This document shows positions 12,310 through 24,096 of a DNA stretch of 64,000 nucleotides, in pieces. The notes below the pieces were generated by a model. It was not told the origin of the DNA and did no database searches. It saw nothing but the letters and a program-made list of their open reading frames with translations. Every line of letters starts with the position of its first letter. The first letter of the stretch is position 1. This DNA is from Andrena cerasifolii. Lineage: Eukaryota > Arthropoda > Insecta > Hymenoptera > Andrenidae. The position numbers were made by a program, and so were the translations under genes. The stretch is taken from the NCBI RefSeq assembly GCF_050908995.1, contig NC_135126.1, forward strand, positions 3,286,001-3,350,000, given 5' to 3'.

Positions 12310-13026
12310 GCCAATTATCGCTGCACAGTACCTATCACGAAATACGTTCAAACGTTCGTGGTACTTTTCCTTTACGCAAGTTTCCCGTGTATTTGTCATA
12401 GCAGAGTACCAAGGATATAATTACACCACTAACACGCGCCGGCGCGTGTTAACCGCCACGCTCGCGGGCACCGATTCGCGGAATTTCGCGTTTGTCGAAG
12501 GCTGCTCGATGAATCGGATCCGCGTATCGAGCGATTCGCGGAAGGAAAGACCGAGATTCCATGCTCGATATTTCCACCGCGAGTCCAGCTCACGTGGAAA
12601 TCGATAATCATAAGTCTCCGTTGATGGGTGTGTCGAAAGATGGATTCGATTTAGCTTGCGGAAGCGACGACGACGGTTGGCGCGAATAACGCTAAAATAA
12701 TATTAATCGGAACGTTTCGGAATCGCTGGCGCTTAAGGGTGCCCCACCTCCCTTTCTCTCTCTATCTCTCCGTCGCTAGATTTATCGTTAAATCACAGCC
12801 ACATAAATTTACATGTTAACTCGCGCACGTGCGACGGTAAATCAAAACTTCGGGGCCGACCCTATTGCGACGAGCACGGACAAATTTCCCCCGGCGATAT
12901 TTATGAGGATATTTTCGAATTAACGCTTTTACGCGGATTGCGCGACTAAACTGCCTCTCCCCCGGACGAAATTAATCGACCAGCCGCGACGATTCCGAGC
13001 GAGAACTCGCCCCTCTAACCGGCCCT

Positions 13027-13050
13027 TTCTTTCTGTTACAGGTGAGTGTG
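13027..13050 (+). promoter_or_regulatory. Candidate recursive splice site (zero-nucleotide exon)
   Basis: A pyrimidine tract CTTTCTTTCTGTTACAG is followed at once by GTGAGT, so an excellent acceptor (AG ends at 13041) directly abuts an excellent donor (GT at 13042). This is the arrangement of ratchet points known from long Drosophila introns. It would imply a long plus-strand intron. It could also be a chance match, or the start of an unrecognised exon with an alternative donor. Confidence 0.35.
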
Positions 13051-14223
13051 CAAATCCTTTCTCCGCGCACGTCGAACACAGGAACGGAGCCGCGGACGGC
13101 CGAGACGGTGAGTTCTCTGTATATTTCGGCCCGTCGCGGTTCGAAGGCAGCGAGTCAGAGGGCACGTAGCTGGGGAAAAAGAGGGAAATCGATGGTGAAA
13201 TCGTGTGTGCCCCCGCGGCATTCAGAAAGGGACGCGTTCGCGATTACGCGGTTATAAAGGACTGGATAGGGTGGCTGGAACGAACCAAATGGAAATCCTG
13301 ATTTCATTCCAAGACGCGCAGTCTACGAGGAAGGGAGCTAGGGGGTGGGGGGAAGTAAGGGTGGGAGCAGGGCAGGGGTGGTCGGAATGCAATTTAGACG
13401 AGCGCAAATATAGATGTCAAGATGTTTACTATTAGTTGGACGCGGTCCAAGTCTACCTAGCTAGCTGGATTTCCGTATGCGACCCTTGTACTCCTAGGCC
13501 ATTCGGTGTATGTACCGCTTTTAGGTGTCGTTAGCCGGAAAGGGCGATTGGAATAAAAGCTTGTAATTGCCTCTTTCGGCGGTCTCTTAAGGGGTGCCAT
13601 TCTGTTCGTCTTTATCGCGTTGCGTTTCCCTCTTGAATTACTCGGGGGTTGCGCGCATTGCGAGGCTGCTGTTTGGCCGTTCGAGTTCTTCCTGATTTTC
13701 GGTTCAAAGCTTTAGCAATCGTAGCTAATAAGCTATCGTCAGCGATCTTCTCTGCGAGATAATATACAGAACGGAGATAAAAATCCGACGTTCGATCCAT
13801 TTAGTCGTTCGCGGAATAGGGTCGAGAATTGTTGCGGGGAAGATGTCGCTTTTATTGGCCAAAGCCAAGGTTAATAATAATTCCACCGAATGGACGGAAC
13901 GATCGCTTCCGTATCAGAAGCCACCGTGGTCCCTGGGAACTGCGAGTCTCTTCGCCCGCACGTTCCGCAGCCGTACGTAAGATGACAGTGCTTGTAACAA
14001 TGCGACGTTTCCGATTTTAAGGCTTTCGATACTATAAATTGGCCGGGTCCATTATCGTTCCCGAGCGATTCGAGTGCGATTCGAAAGAACAACGCAGGCC
14101 CTTCGGTCGAGGGTCTCCAGAGATCTAGTCCTTTTAGTCGAGGGGATGAGGGCAGGAAGCCAGCTCGTTCTTTCTTTTTACTCGGCAGCTCGTGGCTCGT
14201 CCTTTCTCTCCTGGATAAACTGT

Positions 14224-14276
14224 ATCTCTCTCTCTCTCTCACTCTCTCTCTCTCTCTCTTTCTCTCCTCCTCTCTC
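14224..14276. repeat. (CT)n microsatellite
   Basis: An interrupted CT-dinucleotide run of about 50 bases. Open frames across it (Ser/Leu runs) are artefacts of the repeat. Confidence 0.95.
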
Positions 14277-17200
14277 GTTCTGGACGAAATCTCGCCTCTT
14301 ACACAGCAAACAAGTATACCCGACCGCGAATCACCGCGCCTTTATCGCGTGTTTCCCGCAGAGCGATTTTTGCTCCATTTAACTTTGATTATAAGTCGTC
14401 TCGCATTACGCGAGCTTTAGCCCGCAGCTTAAGGGACCGAAATCACGCTCAGGAAATCTACGGAACTCGGGCGCGCATTCCCTGTCTCTGTGTGCTCGAG
14501 AAATCTACCGTGGCTAAAGACTCCGGCTGCTATCTCGTTTGCGCAACGGGCATCTTTAAGGGAGGATTTTCGGTGTGCTCCGCCCTGGCTTCGTTCTTCA
14601 AGCATTTATCGTGGAAAGGCGCTCCCCCGCGACGAGTTATTCGTAGCTCGCGCGCGATACGACGGGCATTCGGGGGCTGGGACCCGGTCGTGCGAGCGAT
14701 CGCTCTGCATTTCGTCCGGGCGCGCGGCCGTTTGAGCGGATAATAAATATTGGCTCGAAACTTCCGCGTCAGTTTATTCGCGATTGACTCTTTGGAAGGA
14801 AGTCGCATCCGTTCTGCTTGATTTTCCAGCAACCGGGTCAAACTTTCGTGCGGTTCGATTCCACTGCACCAGCCAGGACCGAACTTCGCGCGCTCTATCT
14901 TCAATTCTGCACCGAAGCGCGCGTGAAGAATTAGACGTTGACTCGTTACGAACAATTATTAACCCCCTACCGGCAATTTTACATTGACTGTCTAATAGTC
15001 CCGATATAAATTCGTCCACCATCAACACGAGTTGAGTCACACCTACACAATCTACCCTCCCTCGATTCTCTTTATCCAGATCAAACGCTCCTTGCTACGC
15101 GAATTAACATCAGTAATAGGACTTCCACGTAAACCTCCTTCGACCTCCACAGCCCGTGTAATTGCGAAGCATATGCTGACACGCGTTTCTCACGAGTATC
15201 GCGTAAAAACACAAGGAGCGCGTACTCGACGGCGTCGGCCGTTTCCTGCGTTCGCTTCCTCTAAGACCGTCTTCGCCGTATTGGAACGCGTAGGCCGCGT
15301 CCCGACTCTCATGAGCGCGTTTAATACGTCTTCCTCTGTTATCGCGAACGCGGCACGTTCATCAGCGCTCGCGCCCGCGCGCGCCCAACTTCGTCAGATT
15401 CCTGACCCACGATAAGAGGTCTGTCCGGAGCGAGCCTGCACCCGGTATAAATATCTTTGAGCCGTTACTCGGGAACGCGGCTCGCTCGCGCGCTGATCTT
15501 CCTCCGCGGTATTTCCGCGTGAAGTAAATTTTCCCGTGCCCGGCAGGCAGGCGAACGGCGATCGTGCGTAAGCGTTCAGCGTCAGCCTCGCCTGGCGGAT
15601 CGCGGCCGGAGCCACGTGTGGCCCGTTGCGTCTGTGCACGGGTGCACAATCGCACACGCGATGCGCGCACGATGCAACTCCCGGCTCCGCTGTTGCGCTA
15701 CCGCCGCGCTATCTGATCGCTCGTAACAGCCTCGACGGACGATGCATCCAAATGCGTTCTGCCGGGACTTCTTCTCCTCTCCGCGATCCTTCTTCGCGCT
15801 GCCTTCCCCCCCGGATTATGGAAATCTCGAGGAACTTGAACTCGCTACGAGCTGGTTCACTTAGATGAATTTCAGAGAGGAAGGTTTGTCTAGCGGCGTA
15901 GTGCGAGAATATTGGTGCTTCGTGTCTCTCTGTCTGGCTCGCTTCGGGATTCTCTGGCCACCCCTTGCTGTCTCTCTCGGCGCTCCTAGTTTCCGATCAT
16001 GAAGATTTGCGAGGTCTAGTGTGGCGGGGGCTAATGTGTCTTCCTGGGGCTTCTTTTGCCCAAGACTCTTCAGGCCTCTGCGTCTTCCTACCCCTACACT
16101 CCGTCATCTTTCCTCGTTGAAACATCTTGCCCCGGCAACTTAATCAGCTCGTTCTCTCCGAAAGCTGAACTGCATGAATGGCTGAACGTGGGTCAGGGTG
16201 AGACTGTCGCAAAGATAGGAAGCTGTTGACGAGGACTCCGCGATGGTTGATCTGGATCTCGGGGCTGGCGGTGTTTACAGGTCGCGGGCGAAGACAACCT
16301 CGTGGAAGACTAATGAGATTCAGCTTCCTTTCTTCATTAAGCCACCTACCGCGGCTGGCAAACACGCCGCCGCGCAGTGATCCTCATCCAGTGACGTCTC
16401 AAACGTTCAGGAAGTAATTTAACTTGAATCTCCCGACGGTGTCGATGCCTCCCGGCCAAACGAGCGTTTACCATCGGATTTTAATATACTCTGTTTAATA
16501 TACCGGCAGGCGAGGGTGGCGCGGAACGGGGAACGGCCTCGTAAAGAGGCGGCAGTGTCGCCGCGCATGTGGAGCACGGGACAATCTTACGCCCGTTATG
16601 TAAGCAACGATAAACGTAGTTTGAGCAAGGCGATGAGTCCATGTGAAACCATCGCGCGGAACGCGTTATCGTCGACTTATCTATGGAAATGCAATACCTT
16701 TTTGCAGTGGAACTGCACTCAGCCGCTGCGTTACGTCTTCATGCCCCGTTTACGCGTATCGAACGGCTGAGGTGCTCGAGGGGTCCTCTTTGCACGACGA
16801 GAGCAGCGCTTTAATTCCTTCCTTACGTCAGCTTCTCTTCCATTCTCGATTCCTTTGCCTCCCCGAGTGTTTTATGCTGTTCCCAGCAGATTGCCGTATT
16901 CGGCGCGACTCTTCTTCCCCCAGAGCTTTTATGCAGGGCAATATTTTCAAGCGAAGTTGTTAAGTATCAAGGCGTGGCAGAAGAATACTTAACTTGTCAC
17001 TCGAAATTGCGAGCCGTCAAGTTTTACCCGCTGAGTGTTCCTGAACACTTGCTTAAACTTTCAAACTACATCCCGCTAACCAGGATACGCGTACGTGCGG
17101 AGGGGCATCCCCAAAAGATACCTCGAACGAAGTGCACCCACGGACCTACATTTATGCGGAATCTTTTTGAAATATTTTATGTTAACTAGGCGAGCCGAGG

Positions 17201-19259
17201 GTGCGCTACCCAAAGCCGGATGAAACATTTATAAGCGTATCGTGCAACACCCGATATTTTCATAACTCTACAGTTTCCACGGAAACTGCGCATTCCGCGT
17301 CCTCGTGGCTCCAATAGTCGGATCCGTGACTACTTGCCGAAACTAGCCCGCTAACCTGGGCTTGCGCCGAGGGCAGGCGGTCGTAGGGCACTCGGGGGCA
17401 TTTGATAGAGATAATTGCCTCGTTACTGGGCCGCTATAGCAACATGCAGGACGCGATAATATGCTGTCGATCAAAGCCAACGGACAGCTGATCCCGTTCT
17501 ACGGAACGGCGATCAGGTTGTCCTGTAGTTGGGGTATTTAACCGTGCAATAATCATATGTAATACCATCTCGTGGCCGAGTGTCTCTTCGTTTTCATCCC
17601 CTACTCAAATTCTCCGTGGGCCTAGTTCTCCGCTGATTTCCCATGTGGCTGGTAAGCCAGCGGATCTATACGCTCGTCGAAGAAAAACTCACGGTAACAA
17701 GCAAACACGATCATCATCCCCCGGCGTTCGTATTTTAGTCGAGCGACCATTAGTTCCCTTTCTCTATTGCTCGCTCTATCGCGTCCACCGAATCGTCCGG
17801 CACTGGTAAAAAGTTGGAATACCCTATCGGGCCGCGTCGGTTTTGCAAGGACTCGCTGTGTTTCGCGTATTTTCACAGTTCATTCCGCGTCGATCGTCAT
17901 CGCCTGAAAAAATTCAATTTCGCGCCGAGCCCCGGCGTATTTATCCCAGCGCGGGAACGCGGAAAACGCTCCTCCACACCGAGACAGGCGAGGTTTATAC
18001 AGATGAACTTGTCGCTGCACGGTTTACCTTTGCCCGCTATTTCTGGCTCCATTTACTGTAAATCATCGGTTGGTATGATCCGCTCCGTTTTTACGCCGCC
18101 TGCTAAAGTACCACCGGATATATCCGATTACGTTTGATCGCATCTTCGAATTTATTTTCAAGGCCCGTCCACCGCACCGGAACACGTATCCTAATAAATG
18201 GACTTTCGGGATTAATTTAGGACGGGCGCTGCGTCTCCGCGTCGGATTCGCGCGGTGGCTTTTTAAATGCCGGCTTGTGTAGAGATGTTCAGAGACTTCC
18301 GTTGAACCGAAATGATGGGCCACGAGTTACTTGGTCGTTGGTCGTGTATTTATCTCGGGGCTGTTCAAATTTTAGTATCCACGTACAGAGCGACACTCTG
18401 ATACTCCGATTCTGCTTTGAATTCTGCGAAATTTCCTAAGTATCGGCAAAGTGTCGCGACGACCTCCAGTCGAACGAGACCTCAAAGGAGAATTTGGAAG
18501 TGAATTACACGCCTCGGCGATGTATCGCCAGAGTCGTTCGGTAAATTAACTTAATAGCCAGAGTTATGCAAGTGGAGTCCAAGCCACGTATGTGCGTCAG
18601 TGGATTTTATGCCTTCCTCAGAATCGTTTTCAATCCGCCGCAATAAAAGCGGCGCGTTCGCGACTTTTCCCTGCTCCGGTTTCAAAGTGCACAGACTTCT
18701 TATCGACGGAATTAACGCGAATGCAGTAACGTGGAAGAAAGCATCGGTAAATCGTAACTGATGATCGTTAAACTATGCCGTTTCTTCTGAAATTTTCCAC
18801 TTTTTTGGGGGGCACCGGCGCCGGCAGCGTACGCGCGTTGCTCGATTCGAGAAGTAGAAGAACTTGGGTGCAACGTTCGAAAGCGATGGGCGCCGTATAA
18901 CACGTCATCGAATCCCTTCGTTCACTTTTACTTTAAACGACCTTTCCTGCTCTGGCGAAAGTCAGGTGATCTACAACTGCGGAGAAGAACTTCCTGGAAC
19001 AAAGTTACTCCGCCCGTGGCAGGGATCGAGAGTTCGTAGGTTATTACAGAGCGACGGTGTTGGCCGTGGAAGTCGATCGGACGCAGCGATGAACGACAAA
19101 CTTGCTAAGGGTACGAGTTAGACCCACTTTGCGCGCGTATTTCGGAGCAGGAAAGGTTCGAGTCTTCGGCGAAGACTCTGATTTTAAGTGTCTAGGATCT
19201 CGTATGTACTTCATTCGATCTTGAAGTAACTGGAAGAGGCAACGTGTCGCCGTTTCCTG

Positions 19260-20850
19260 TAAAATATACCTTCGGGTAAGTTCAGGTGAGTCGGTGGGGC
19301 ATGAGAGTTGGCGTAGCCGCTATATGTATTTCAGACTCTATGTATATCCAAACGCGCATTAAATTGCTTCTCTAGAAGCCAATGAGTTGAATGAATAACG
19401 TCATCTCGCTTCCTTCTGCGTTTTTCTGGATTTATAGGCTATAAACGCTAAGTTCAGGTTACATTTAACCCCTTTGATAAAACAATAGTGTGCAGAATCG
19501 TATTTAAAATATACTTCTAAATTAATTTTCTTTTAATGGTTTGGATAATAAGATAGTAGAGACGTTAAGGTGGGACTATACTTTTGGCAACGTTAAAAGG
19601 GGCAGGTTTGAGGAATTTTTTCTGGAAAAATTATGAAGCAAATCATTTTGAACTTTTTTATGACTTTATATTTAACTCTTGAAGATTCGAGAAAAAAATT
19701 TATATATGCATTCTAGACGCCGCTATCGACGCATCTTGCTACAGCGTCGCCGTCGACGTTGCAAAACGGTGGGGGTAATTTTGAGAAAACTATTCCACCA
19801 ATCGATTTGCCCTTACATATGCAACTAGATATTTCCAAACTATTGTCAATGGACCTCGAAAACCAAGAAAAGGTCGAAAATTGACAAAATTGTAGAGGTT
19901 AGGAAAAGAAGTGCGATTTTGCAGGAAATTATTTAATCTATTTATGCAACATTAAAGTATTAAAATTAATTGTTTCTATAATACTAGAGGTCCATCGACA
20001 ATAGTTTGGAATTATCTGGTTGTATGTGTAAGGGCAAGTCGATTGGTTGAATAGTTTTCTCTAAATTACCCCTACCAATGCATATTTTTAACATAAATTT
20101 TATTTCGCATCTTCAAAGATAAATATAAAGCCATAAAAAAGTTCAAAATGATTTGCTTCGTAATTTCTCAAAAAATATTCCCAAAAATCTGCTTGTTTTA
20201 GCATTGTCTAAAGTATAGACCTCCCTTAAGAGACAATGCAGCGAAAGTATTTGGTCTTATTCACCTTGCGTTTCAAAGTAAACAAGAAGGTCTTGCAGAA
20301 AGGAGAGATGACGAGGTTATGATTAGGATAGATGGTTTACTTTCAAATTGGGGGTGGGAGATTACTCACTTTCTAAACGTTTATTCTATAAATTAAATTT
20401 ACAATATTTCGCCAGGGATTATTTTTTCATTATTTCTTTCTTTTTATTATTCTATTTTATTACAATTGTTTATTTATTTTATTTATTCACTTCCGTATTA
20501 ATTTGCTTTGCTAATCGCCTTAAGTAGTTCACTTTTTGCTTGATGTGTTCTTTACTTCTTTAGAGTAAACAAATGAAATTTCAATAAATCTGTGGTCGTA
20601 AATAATTTTCTTTCTTCTTTGTTATTTTTTCATGAATGATTATGTGGATCATCTCTCTCACGGACGCGAACCATCCTTCCTAACGACGGTAGCCATCTTT
20701 CCTAGCACCTTAGGAGACATGGTCAGATGTCATGACTTAAGTTTTCATTCCGATTTTCAGCAACTATTTTCTTAAACCAAATATCGACCACTTTTTTCTG
20801 AATCAGCATAAAATTCTAAACACATTAGATTTATTCTGATAAAATAAATA
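19260..20850 (+). repeat. Unidentified repeat, copy A (interrupted by a TTAA palindrome)
   Basis: Segments here match the reverse complement of 51100-51900. Shared stretches include TATTTCAGACTCT, CTGGATTTATAGGCT, GAATCGTATTTAAAAT, TTTGGATAATAAGATAGTAG and CGATTTTCAGCAA. Copy A is longer because it holds the element at 19569-20225 and a further block of about 350-380 bp (roughly 20300-20660) absent from copy B. I do not recognise the repeat itself: no coding or structured ends are evident. It may be an old transposon or a duplicated non-coding segment. Confidence 0.75.
19565..20229. mobile_element. TTAA-bounded long palindrome (19.6 kb copy)
   Basis: TTAA occurs at 19565-19568 and 20226-20229. 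Between them the left end GGTGGGACTATACTTT pairs with the right end AAAGTATAGACCTCCC. Inverted similarity runs along arms of roughly 290 bp, for example GAAGCAAATCATTTTGAACT in one arm and its complement in the other. It interrupts repeat copy A at a point where copy B runs through, so the boundaries are supported independently. No protein is encoded. TTAA boundaries point to piggyBac-type mobilisation. Confidence 0.85.
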
Positions 20851-23805
20851 ATATCAGTAATATCGGCATTAGTTTTAATAGCCATTTTAAATTAGGTAGT
20901 CCGACTGTCCTCAACATTGTCTCTGATTCATACAGAGACTACGATTTCATACATTTCGCCTCGATCCTCATCTGTACCCCAAAACTATTCAGGAACCCTG
21001 CACAGTCCCCCCACCCAAGAACTTTCAAATTCTGACTGAAATTCATTACCAATTCTCAGTTCAGTTCGGCTCTAGTCCCAGTGAAAGCCAAACCCCAAGT
21101 CACTTCCAAATTCACTTGTGCCCCGCGATCTCTGTGTGCCAACGAAACAGAAGTCATCCGAAGTCCCCACCCACGGACGTTAGCTATTCTAGGATCCATT
21201 ACATCCAAACCCCGTTAGACTCGTTAACTGCTCGTAAAGTCCTCATAGACGCGTAGCCCTCCCCCTTTACCTTGCAGCATAGCTAATCACGTCAAAGACG
21301 TCTCTTAAATGATCAACCATCCGTCCATGACCACAGCGCCGTCTGGATCCAAATGATTCATGCCGCGTGATCGCGCTTGCCGGGTCACGGAGGCGCGAGC
21401 AACGACGATCGTTCCACGTTCAAGGGGACATCGATCCAGGTGCCGGCGGTTCGTGTTTTCCAGGAAGCGTGTCGTCGAGCGGCTCCAGGTAGCAGCCTCG
21501 CCCGCGACGGGAGGTAGAGGAACGTTACCGTCGGTGGCAGTTACGAGGGCTTCTCGGCTTCTCGGCTGCCGCTGCCGCTTTTTCGGCCGGCGAAAATTAT
21601 AAAAACACGGTGTTGCGGTTACCGCGAATATACGAGGTTCGGTTTACGAGTGAGCAAGCAAGCGGGGCGATGGTTCGCAGCCGTGCGAGTACACCAAGGG
21701 CGAGTCGGATTATGGGGATCTGCGGTCGGCAGGTCGCGAAATTATACCCGTAAAACGAGAACAAAAGAGCGAACGGTTCATACGTCCGTCCCGAAGAAAT
21801 TTTATGGTGCTGCGGGGCTGCCACGGCGAGGGACGTCCGGGGGAGGGGCGCGACGCAGTTTAACATCAATTAAACCGTCTAAAAGCTGCCTCGCTTGGCA
21901 ACCCGACGGATTAATTCTGTTATTTAACGCACGGCCTCACTTTACACTTGTTCCCCCCATCGCGCGGTTCTTTCTCGGCGTAATTTTTCCCCGGCGCTCG
22001 GCTCTTGAACGCGCTCGCCCTGCTCCTTGCGCAGGTGTCCAGTTACGATCTCGAAACAGTCACGTACGGCTCGATAATTCCGTGTTACGTAAACGCTGGC
22101 CGGCGGTTGCCGCGACGGAAGCCGCGGAGACGGGGGGAAATTCGATTTTTGTTTCGGTTTCCGAGGCGAGACTTATCGACGTCTCGCGCGAATCATAAAC
22201 CAGTGGGAAACGACGCGATAAAAATTCATCACGTGTTAAAGGGTGGAAGAGAGTGGGCTGGACGCGAGGAGGCGCGGGGAAACGGTATCCACTTTACCCC
22301 CGGCCCGTGATCCTTTGCGTCGGGATCATTTATGACGTTTAAAAACTCGTTAAAAAGTTGGCCGATGCGAACGGGTATAGATCCTCGCCCCTTCTTCGCC
22401 CTGATCCACGCCACTTTTCGTGCCCCCCCCCCTTCCTCTGCCCGGCATCGGGATTATAAAAGTTTGATAAGGCGATAAATAATTATCCGCGAGCCCATCG
22501 CGAGCTGTGGCTAACTTTTGAGTTACTCCACAGTTTGCAACCCCCTCCCGCGCGCTCTTTCGTTCCTCTACCTTTCGCTATCGTTACCACTAACTCGCAC
22601 CCCTCCGCCATCTCGCCCTTCCCCCTTTTCTTCTCCCTCTCTGTCCCAGTGTATTCTAAATTTCCCTTGCTTTCATTTATTCCACCTTCCCGCGATTCCT
22701 TGTCCTCCTCCTCACTCAAGCCTTCTATCTTCCATGCTTATTCCACTTGCCTCCACTTCCCTAGTCTTTTTCTTATAATTACAGCTAATTTGTCTTCCCT
22801 GTCTCTTACCCTTGCTCTTCATCTTCTTCTTCCTCTACCTCTACCGCTTCTGCTTCTACTAATTTACCTTCTTCACCTTCTACTTCTGCCTCGTCTTATT
22901 TGCCATCTTCAATTTCATCTTCTGCCCCCCCTCTTCCTCTCGTCCAGCTTCCCCATATACATCTACTTCTTCTTTTGCCTTGGCTCCAGCTTTCTAATTC
23001 TCCTTTTTCTCCCATCCCCTGTCCCTCAGCATTTTCTTCTCGCGTTACCATCAAACTTCCCAGCTCCTCCAGCCGGTAGGCACTTCGCGCCAGGGCGAAT
23101 AAGGTTCAACTCCGCTCCGGTTATACGAGTGCAACGAGTCCCTCCTCGCCTTTGCTCGTTCCTGTGTCCTATGTCGACGTCGGCTATATTCGCTGTCGTA
23201 TCCATACCGCGCCTCGCGCTCCTCGAGCTTTACGGCCACTATCGAGCTTCGTGACTGGGAACTCGAACCCACCGCCCTGTGGATTTTCGACTCCCAACGG
23301 AGGGGAACGACCCGGGTCCTTTCTGTAGGCTATAATTTTCCCCTTCCACGAGCGTTATACACCCGCGGTTCCGCACGTTAGGAAGGAACTTATTACATAT
23401 AACTTTCGGATGACCCTCTCTACAGTTTCGGGGGGTCGAGAGGGGGGAGGTGAAGGCTGGAACGGCCGCTTTCGTGCACGATTTATTCGTGGCTGGAATC
23501 GCGCGTGCCTTCACGAATGTCCGGCCCTTATTGGACACGGGTTCGTTACAGGAAAATACGAGGCATATCGATTGCTTCGGGCTGGGACATGAATCGTGGT
23601 TTATTTCTAGCCTTTTCCTGTACTTCTTCAGACGCTCGACTTTTCTTATTGGAATAGGGGAAAGTTTTGATCGTCGAGCAATCTCAGATCCATGGTTTGT
23701 TACGTTCGTTACTTCCGTTGAATTATAGCGCACTTCTCGGTGCAGCTACTGTTACGGTCGATACGTACCTACTTGTCGCGTGATCCATTGGAACGTGGCG
23801 GACCT
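20851..23805. other. Unique sequence with a long pyrimidine tract
   Basis: The part from 20851 to 21350 is unremarkable. From 21360 to 22400 it is CpG-rich with short overlapping frames. The pyrimidine tract at 22556-23040 is listed separately. No gene or transposon end is recognised. Confidence 0.55.
22556..23040. repeat. Pyrimidine-rich tract, about 480 bp
   Basis: The plus strand is overwhelmingly C and T (CTTCTTCTT, CCTCTACC and similar), not a clean tandem repeat. It holds open a frame of about 239 codons (22535-23254) rich in Leu, Ser and Pro, which I regard as a compositional artefact. Confidence 0.85.
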
Positions 23806-24096
23806 TTAACCCTTCGTGGTCACACTTCTGTAAAGCTCGACGGTGGTCACACTGTATCCAACGGACCCGGCCGATTTTTAAACAGTTGCCGTAAGAATTG
23901 CATCAGTCCAATCGAGTCCCAAAAATTAGAATGCATATTTTGAACGCTGTAAAATATGAAATAGTCGCGTTTTAGTAAGAAATGAAATGACAACGCGTTC
24001 CAAAGAAATCGGAAAGGAAAGCCAGTAACTTACCGGTATCAAGCTGCAAAGTTAAAAACCGGGTCTGTTGGTCCCAGTGTGACCATGAAGGGTTAA
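23806..24096. mobile_element. piggyBac-like MITE (family CCCTTCGTGGTCACA), intact copy
   Basis: TTAA at 23806-23809 and 24093-24096 bound 283 bp with ends CCCTTCGTGGTCACACTT and its counterpart GTGTGACCATGAAGGG. A second GGTGGTCACACTG motif lies just inside the left end. It is the same family as 4172-4540, and both TTAA copies are intact here. It has no coding capacity. Confidence 0.85.

Larger units (their letters stand above)
12310..19259. other. Long unique CpG-rich stretch, no gene recognised
   Basis: About 7 kb of CpG-rich sequence with only short overlapping frames. It contains the candidate recursive splice site at 13027-13050 and the CT microsatellite near 14224-14276. No domain, RNA gene or transposon end was recognised. 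It could be intronic, intergenic or contain unrecognised short exons. Confidence 0.55.

Noticed and set aside
19286..19292. CAG-GTGAGT sequence as a second recursive splice site
   Set aside because: The preceding bases are not pyrimidine-rich, and the site lies within the duplicated repeat copy A.
22535..23254. 239-codon frame rich in Leu, Ser and Pro that looks hydrophobic
   Set aside because: It lies in the pyrimidine tract, where CTT, CTC, TCC and CCT codons arise without selection; shifting frame gives equally open low-complexity sequence.
23239..23340. Minus-strand GGGTTCGAGTTCCC resembling a tRNA B box
   Set aside because: No matching A box or cloverleaf stems upstream at tRNA spacing.
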